From positions 1 through 64,000 of the forward strand of contig CAJTPO010000018.1 of the NCBI GenBank assembly GCA_910578115.1: 64,000 nt of DNA, given 5' to 3'. Positions 59,120 through 64,000 of the stretch are shown piece after piece. The notes below the pieces were generated by a model that saw only the letters and a program-made list of their open reading frames with translations, had not been told where the DNA came from and did not search any database. Source of the stretch: an uncultured Lachnospiraceae bacterium (GTDB lineage: Bacteria > Bacillota > Clostridia > Lachnospirales > Lachnospiraceae). The translations under genes were made by a program, and so were the position numbers. Every line of letters begins with the position of its first letter. Within the stretch, counting starts at the first letter, position 1.

Positions 59120-60055
59120 ATGGAAAACCAGATTATCGTCTGTGAAGCAGTTACGGAAAGTGATGCTGCAGCTTTTTGGGAGCAGCTTCACACCTATTAC
59201 AAGCGGGATATCTTCCCTGACCCGAATGATAAGGACAGGGAATACTTTCTCAGCGATACGGAATATCGGGCGCATATGCAGAAGATTCACGACAGACCGC
59301 AGGACAGGTGTTACTATCTGTTCTTTCGCCGGGATGGACAGAAGATAGGCTTTGCTTTACCGGTGATTTACACTTCTGAAGACGGCAAATGCTTTGTCAT
59401 GGAATATTGCGTTTATCCGGAATACCGCGGAAACGGTACAGGCAAAAAGTGCGCGAAGGCTCTGCTCAGCTGGGCAAAGGAACACGGTGCGCTCTATGTA
59501 GAGTTGAACTATGGCGGGGATGTACGGCGGGAGCGTTTTTGGAAGAGCCAGGGATTCGTCAAAAACGGTTTTGACGAGTGGGGTGAGCCGTTGATGATCC
59601 TGCCGCCCGAAGATGAAATATCTTTCACTGTAGAAGTTCTCAATGATCCAACCGACTGGCAGCTTTTGAAATTGGAAAACGGTTTCAAAAAAGAAATCGG
59701 AGAAGAAGCACTGACAGAGGAACAGCAGAAACAGCTTCAGCAGGCTGTCAAAGAAGGCAGGATTACTTTCTTTGTTGCCAGACGTGGCTACCGTGCTGTC
59801 GGCATGTGCAGTGTGGCCAGATACTATTCAACCTTTTCCTGCTCGGATACGGGAGTATATGAAGATTTCTACATTGAACCTGTTTTCCGCGGCAGGGGCA
59901 TTGCCCGGAAGCTGGCGAAGGCGGCACAAACATGGTGCGGGGAAAACGGCATATCGAGTTTAGCGGTATGCTGTGCCCCGTGTGATGAAAAAATGTACCA
60001 GGCACTTGGGTTTGATATTGGACTGGGAACAACGTTCGCACGTGTTATGGTTTGA
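59120..60055 (+). CDS. Double GNAT-domain acetyltransferase
   Basis: Encodes 311 residues from ATG 59120, with GGAGG 8 bases upstream. The first GNAT domain (about 1-165) has MEYCVYPEYRGNGTGKKCAKALLSWA, the acetyl-CoA loop, and FWKSQGFVKNGFDEWG. The second (about 175-311) has VYEDFYIEPVFRGRGIARKLAKAAQTW and KMYQALGFDIGLGTTFARV. Two domains in tandem are known in several acetyltransferase families, often with one catalytic half. The substrate cannot be told. It stands alone and is followed by a hairpin (60101-60131). Confidence 0.9.
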   Translation: MENQIIVCEAVTESDAAAFWEQLHTYYKRDIFPDPNDKDREYFLSDTEYRAHMQKIHDRPQDRCYYLFFRRDGQKIGFALPVIYTSEDGKCFVMEYCVYPEYRGNGTGKKCAKALLSWAKEHGALYVELNYGGDVRRERFWKSQGFVKNGFDEWGEPLMILPPEDEISFTVEVLNDPTDWQLLKLENGFKKEIGEEALTEEQQKQLQQAVKEGRITFFVARRGYRAVGMCSVARYYSTFSCSDTGVYEDFYIEPVFRGRGIARKLAKAAQTWCGENGISSLAVCCAPCDEKMYQALGFDIGLGTTFARVMV

Positions 60056-60100
60056 GCTTCCCGCACAAAGAGCAGACAGGATACAGGAATATTTCCAGAC

Positions 60101-60131
60101 AGCCGCCAACTACTACCAATAGTTGGCGGCT
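60101..60131 (+). terminator. Hairpin after GNAT gene
   Basis: AGCCGCCAACT and AGTTGGCGGCT form a perfect 11-bp stem with a 9-base loop, 45 bases after the GNAT stop. The following TGTATCTGC is a weak U tract. It also lies at the end of the convergent ATPase gene. Confidence 0.6.
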
Positions 60132-60143
60132 TGTATCTGCAAA

Positions 60144-61397
60144 TTACAGTTCCAGGCTATTGGGGTTCAAGAGGAAATCCATAATCCCCATAACCACAAT
60201 TCCCTCCTCATTTCGCCATAATTTGATCCTGTCCCTGACCACGATAATTTTCTTAAAAGAATCGCCAATATGCACCAATGACTTCTGCTCCTGCTGCATT
60301 TTGCTGCTGTCCGGAATCGCAAAGGCAGATTGAATATAATATCTCTGATTGCCACGGTTGCAGACAAAATCCACCTCCAACCTCCTGCGCACCACTTTTC
60401 CATTCTCATTGCGCTCGGAATGCTCCACAACGCCGACATCCACATTAAAACCTCTAATCAGCAGTTCGTTGTAAATAATGTTCTCCATAATATGGTTTTC
60501 TTCCTGCTGTCTGAAGTTAAGCTGAGCATTGCGCAGTCCCACATCCGTGAAGTAATATTTGAAGGGGGAAGCGATATATTTTTTTCCCTTAATGTCATAT
60601 CGTTCGGCTTTGCTGATAAAAAAAGCATCTAACAGATATCCGATATAAACTCCTATGGTTTTGTCGCTGACATTGATCCCGTTGCTGCCAAAAGTATTCG
60701 CCAGTTTCGTCGGATTGGTCAATGATCCCATTGCCGATGCAAGGATATTTACCAGTGTTGCCATACAGTTGTCTCCACGCAGCCCATGGCGCTCTTCAAT
60801 ATCCTTCAAATATAATTCCCTGCACAAATCAATCAGATACTTTGACTTTAATTCATCTGTTTTTCTGCTCAGGATCAACGGCAACCCTCCATAGGTACAA
60901 TAATCCATCCATGCATCATATTTGTCTCCTGAATATGCCGAAACATATTCCGAAAAACACAACGGATAAACCCGAATTTCATCTCCGCGGCCCCGAAATT
61001 CTGTCAGTACATCAGTGGAAAGGAATTTTGAATTGCTTCCTGTTACATAGATGTCCAGATTCTCCCTCCTGTTCAAACCATTCAGTACTGATTCAAATCC
61101 CTTGCACATCTGGACTTCATCCAAAAAAACATACCACATATCATCGTCTGTGACACGCTCTTTGATATAACTGCTCAGCCGTTTGCTGTCATGCAATTCA
61201 CCGTAATCATCATCATCTAACGGTATCCTGATGATTCTGGATTCCTCTACGCCGGAGTCCAGAAGATACTGATAATATAGTTTGAACAGCAGATAAGACT
61301 TTCCGCACCGTCTAATACCGGTAATTACTTTGATTAAGCCATTTTCCCTGCGTTCCACCAGCCGATTCAAATATAAATCTCTCTTAATCGTCTCCAT
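60144..61397 (-). CDS. AAA_14/DUF4143-type ATPase
   Basis: Encodes 417 residues from ATG 61397 behind AAGGAG. Walker A is ITGIRRCGKSYLL (about 25-37) and Walker B is WYVFLDEVQMCKGFE. YVTGSNSKFLSTDVLTEFRGRGDEIRVYPLCFSEY is the AAA_14 hallmark, with a winged helix (KLANTFGSNGINVSDKTIGVYIGYLLDAFFI) and a DUF4143 nuclease-like end (RLEVDFVCNRGNQRYYIQSAFAI). These ATPases are abundant in gut anaerobes with no proven function. This is the only intact one of the AAA-ATPase plus nuclease type in the window. Confidence 0.88.
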   Translation of the reverse strand: METIKRDLYLNRLVERRENGLIKVITGIRRCGKSYLLFKLYYQYLLDSGVEESRIIRIPLDDDDYGELHDSKRLSSYIKERVTDDDMWYVFLDEVQMCKGFESVLNGLNRRENLDIYVTGSNSKFLSTDVLTEFRGRGDEIRVYPLCFSEYVSAYSGDKYDAWMDYCTYGGLPLILSRKTDELKSKYLIDLCRELYLKDIEERHGLRGDNCMATLVNILASAMGSLTNPTKLANTFGSNGINVSDKTIGVYIGYLLDAFFISKAERYDIKGKKYIASPFKYYFTDVGLRNAQLNFRQQEENHIMENIIYNELLIRGFNVDVGVVEHSERNENGKVVRRRLEVDFVCNRGNQRYYIQSAFAIPDSSKMQQEQKSLVHIGDSFKKIIVVRDRIKLWRNEEGIVVMGIMDFLLNPNSLEL

Positions 61398-62046
61398 TCT
61401 TTTCTCCTTACTTCGGGAAACTGTAAAATGATGCATTTTTCCGTAATTATATTATAATAATTCTAAATAGTCAGGTCAATCCATTATAACTATTATACGC
61501 TGAACTTTTTAGACAATATGCATTTTCTCAAAGTAAGGTCACATTGGAAAATTTTCATTCATTTTCGGATTTTCAACTGTTTATATAAATCTTCCGAATC
61601 TGCCGTTTTCCACTATTATTTTCAATTTTTTCGGACGGTATGCTTTTCCATAATTGATACAGGCATAAATTGTCTTCGGATTCGCTGCTGTCATCCGACA
61701 AAACGTATGTTTGATGATTATGGACGTATTGCCAACAACAAGAAGCCTGGTTTCTTTGCCACTTACAAGGCAGCAAAGATGTTTCAGAGAAGTGCTGTGC
61801 TGCGGGGCAGGAGTACAAAGAGAGATATTTTATCTGTTCGGACTCGGACTTATTGTTTATAATAAAGGAAAATAGACTGCCTCTGGTTGGGAGACGATGG
61901 ACGATCTGTTCTTTAAAATGGAGTTTCTGTCGAAGAGCGATCAGATTACGGAGCTTTCCCATCTGCTGGCGGGCGAGAAGATTGATACGAACTGGTAACA
62001 GAAAAAAATAAAACTGTTTGCAATTACGAAGGGAGTATGGCAGAAT
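61398..62046. other. Intergenic region with gene-like scraps
   Basis: The stretch is AT-rich at its left end. A short plus-strand frame at about 61707-61862 reads MFDDYGRIANNKKPGFFATYKAAKMF, and another at 61898-61999 reads MDDLFFKMEFLSKSDQITELSHLLAGEKIDTNW in part. Neither has a convincing ribosome site, and I recognise neither. They could be ends of lost genes. No promoter stands out for the GH43 gene. Confidence 0.35.
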
Positions 62047-63672
62047 ATGAGCGTAACCTTACAAAATCCACTGTTACCGGGATTTTATCCCGATCCCTCC
62101 ATCTGCAGGGTGGGGGATGATTTCTATATGGCGACTTCCTCCTTTTCTTATTATCCGGGAGTCCCCATTTTCCACAGCCGGGATCTGGCGCACTGGGAGC
62201 AGATCGGGCATGTGCTGGACCGGCCGGAGCAGCTGCCCTTGGATCCGTATGTGATCTCCGGGGGCATTTTTGCACCGACGATCCGTTATCATGAAGGCCT
62301 TTTTTATATGATCACAACCAACGTAAATCACGGCGGCAACTTTATCGTGACGGCAAGGAAGCCGGAAGGGCCGTGGTCTGACCCGCACTGGATCGCGGGG
62401 GCGGAGGGCATTGACCCGTCCCTGTTCTGGGATGACGACGGCAGGGCTTACTATACGGGAACCTGCGGCGGCGGGCCGGGAGAGCGGCAGATGATATGGC
62501 TGTCGGAGATTGATCTGGTGAAGTTTGAGCTGGTGGGCGAGAAGACGAAGATCTGGGGCGGCGCCATGGAGAATGCCGCGTGGCCGGAGGCGCCTCATCT
62601 GTACAAGGTAAACGGGTACTATTATCTGATGATCGCGGAAGGCGGAACGGAGCATTTCCATTCGGAGACCATTGCCAGAGCGAAGCAGATCACGGGCCCT
62701 TACGAGAGCTATCGGGGCAATCCGATCCTGACGCAGCGCCATCTGGGGATGAAGGCGGCTATCGCGAATACGGGACATGCGGATCTGGTGGAGCTGCAGG
62801 ACGGTTCCTGGTATATTGTCTTTCTGGCGTCCAGACCTTACGGCGGTTATCATAAGAATCTGGGCAGAGAGACTTTTATCGCGCCGGTGGCGTGGGAGGA
62901 AGGCTGGCCCATCGTCAGCCCGGGCACAGGCCGGATCGAGTTTACCTATGAGGGGCCGGATCTGCCGGCGTTCGCTGTCGAGTCTGTGCCGGAGAAGGAC
63001 GACTTTGACGGGGAGCGGCTGGGATACCAGTGGAATTTCCTCGGTACGCCGGACGTGCATACATACAGGCTGGAAGACGGCTGTCTGAAACTGAGACTAT
63101 ACGATAAGTCCATGGGGCAGGGCATGGTGGCGAAAGGGGCGAACGCCCGTGCTGTACGGCATGAGCCGCAGAGCACGGGATTCCTGGGCAGAAGGCAGCA
63201 GCATATGTCTTTCGAGGCCAGAGCGAAGCTGTGCTTTACCCCGCAGGAGAGACAGACCGCGGGCATGGTGGTACTGCAGAATGATTACCAGCAGCTGCGA
63301 GTGGAAGTGGGGCTGAACGGGGAAGGCAGGCAGGTGGCAAGGGCAGTCAGCGGCTACACGTCGAAAGATGCTTCCCTTCTGCACAAGGATATGGTGGGAG
63401 AATATCGGGAAGAGCTTCTGGGAGAAATGATCTGGGAACAGACGAAGACCGAGCTGGTCATCCGGGCTGACGGGCAGGATTTTACGCTGGCAGTGGCCGG
63501 GGAAGACGGACAGGAGCAGATTCTTGCCGGGCAGGTCGACGGCAGCTTTCTCGGCAGTGAGACGGCGGGCGGCTTCGTGGGAGCTTATGTGGGCATGTTC
63601 GCCAGCGGCAACGGGACGGCGTATGAGGAGTACGCGTCGTTTGAATGGTTCAGTTACTGCGGTAGAGATTAA
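62047..63672 (+). CDS. GH43 beta-xylosidase / alpha-L-arabinofuranosidase-like enzyme
   Basis: Encodes 541 residues without signal peptide. The five-bladed propeller of GH43 is clear. The catalytic base is D16 in PGFYPDPSICRVGDDFYMATSSF, the pKa-modulating Asp is in AEGIDPSLFWDDDGRAYYTG, and the acid Glu is in WPEAPHLYKVNGYYYLM. ANTGHADLVELQDGSWYIVFL is the conserved last blade. Residues about 320-541 are a beta-sandwich as in GH43 xylosidases of the XynB3 type (DDFDGERLGYQWNFLGTP, FVGAYVGMFASGNG). It would cleave imported xylo-oligosaccharides or arabinosyl side chains. GAAGGGAG lies upstream. The next gene is 23 bases downstream on the same strand. Confidence 0.93.
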   Translation: MSVTLQNPLLPGFYPDPSICRVGDDFYMATSSFSYYPGVPIFHSRDLAHWEQIGHVLDRPEQLPLDPYVISGGIFAPTIRYHEGLFYMITTNVNHGGNFIVTARKPEGPWSDPHWIAGAEGIDPSLFWDDDGRAYYTGTCGGGPGERQMIWLSEIDLVKFELVGEKTKIWGGAMENAAWPEAPHLYKVNGYYYLMIAEGGTEHFHSETIARAKQITGPYESYRGNPILTQRHLGMKAAIANTGHADLVELQDGSWYIVFLASRPYGGYHKNLGRETFIAPVAWEEGWPIVSPGTGRIEFTYEGPDLPAFAVESVPEKDDFDGERLGYQWNFLGTPDVHTYRLEDGCLKLRLYDKSMGQGMVAKGANARAVRHEPQSTGFLGRRQQHMSFEARAKLCFTPQERQTAGMVVLQNDYQQLRVEVGLNGEGRQVARAVSGYTSKDASLLHKDMVGEYREELLGEMIWEQTKTELVIRADGQDFTLAVAGEDGQEQILAGQVDGSFLGSETAGGFVGAYVGMFASGNGTAYEEYASFEWFSYCGRD

Positions 63673-63695
63673 AAGTGGAAGGCAAGGATTACAGG

Positions 63696-64000
63696 ATGAA
63701 AGTATTATCACAGGTGGAGAATCGTAACGGTCAAAAGGTATTGACGGTGGACGGAAAGCCTTTTATCATGCTGGCAGGGGAAGTGCATAATTCCAATTCT
63801 TCCTCGGTTGCATATATGGAAGGTGTGTATGACCAGGCGGATGCGCTGGGTATGAATTGCCTGCTGCTTCCGATGACATGGGAACTGGTGGAGCCGGAGG
63901 AAGGGGTTTTTGATTTCTCTCTGATGGATGGGCTGATCATGCAGGCCAGGGCGCGGGGAAAGAAACTTGCTTTTCTCTGGTTCGGCGCCTGGAAAAATGC
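63696..64000 (+). CDS. GH35/GH42-like beta-galactosidase (DUF5597 type), 5' part
   Basis: The first 101 residues are in the window. KPFIMLAGEVHNSNSSSVAYME, then LGMNCLLLPMTWELVEPEEGVFDF and KKLAFLWFGAWKNA, match the barrel opening of GH42/GH35-type beta-galactosidases with a DUF5597 tail. No catalytic residue is yet reached. It follows the GH43 gene by 23 bases with AAGGAT upstream, so both belong to one plant-polysaccharide operon. The 3' end lies beyond the window. Confidence 0.75.
   Translation, partial: MKVLSQVENRNGQKVLTVDGKPFIMLAGEVHNSNSSSVAYMEGVYDQADALGMNCLLLPMTWELVEPEEGVFDFSLMDGLIMQARARGKKLAFLWFGAWKN

Noticed and set aside
61518..61862. 114-codon frame in the gap before GH43
   Set aside because: The first half is Phe/His-rich noise without a ribosome site; only the last about 50 codons look protein-like and are noted as a scrap.

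Overview
The window looks like a chromosome segment of a gut Lachnospiraceae-type clostridium (Bacillota). The evidence is AGGAGG-type ribosome binding sites, mid-range GC, many sugar ABC transporters with intracellular glycoside hydrolases, a TnpW/serine-recombinase element end, Bce-type antimicrobial-peptide modules, a CotH/VTC/DUF4956 locus and repeated AAA-ATPase/nuclease families. All names come from reading motifs; no database search was run.

Layout. 1-4350: the broken end of an integrative element (TnpW tail, recombinase stub) against a truncated AAA-ATPase, an intact P-loop ATPase behind 10-bp phased A-tracts, and a decayed second AAA-ATPase. 4323-5342: a YdcF-type membrane protein. 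5495-19459: the most unusual region. It carries an MtaA-like methyltransferase, a PocR-AraC regulator, a corrinoid protein, a reductive activator of corrinoid proteins, a LacI regulator and a second UroD-fold protein. These are followed by a sugar ABC transporter and a large alpha-glucuronidase-like hydrolase. I infer uptake, hydrolysis and corrinoid-dependent demethylation of a methylated carbohydrate. 19493-24051: BceAB transporter plus two-component system. 24126-25960: RloA/RloB-like (AbiL-like) defence pair with a broken RloB. 26347-29504: a second ABC exporter with 11-bp phased operator repeats. 29658-33983: esterase and nucleoside salvage (uridine phosphorylase, phosphopentomutase, deoxyribose-phosphate aldolase), with a cytidine deaminase further on.

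34073-40609: GH32 fructosidase plus an Lpl-type ABC transporter under a LacI regulator; the operon promoter has an 11-base C tract between -35 and -10. 41303-43999: an AraC regulator and a GH2 enzyme, both missing their 5' ends at one junction. 44055-47958: HEPN/MNT pair, AlbA/Schlafen-type ATPase with a 13-bp tandem repeat, an unknown pseudogene, and a RelE-type toxin-antitoxin pair. 48079-51936: CotH, VTC and DUF4956. 52396-61397: XRE regulator, Dabb protein, glycerate kinase, an ATPase-less nuclease remnant, an AraC remnant, a GH38 alpha-mannosidase with one nonsense codon, a double GNAT and an AAA_14 ATPase. 62047-64000: GH43 and the start of a GH35/42-like enzyme.

Two themes recur. First, length-variable tracts: G8 in a binding-protein gene, C11 in a promoter, and a 13-bp repeat in an ATPase gene. 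Second, a structured repeat of about 93 bp sits directly before start codons at 28397 and 53194, with a shortened copy at 7916. I saw no rRNA, tRNA, CRISPR array or cobalamin riboswitch.
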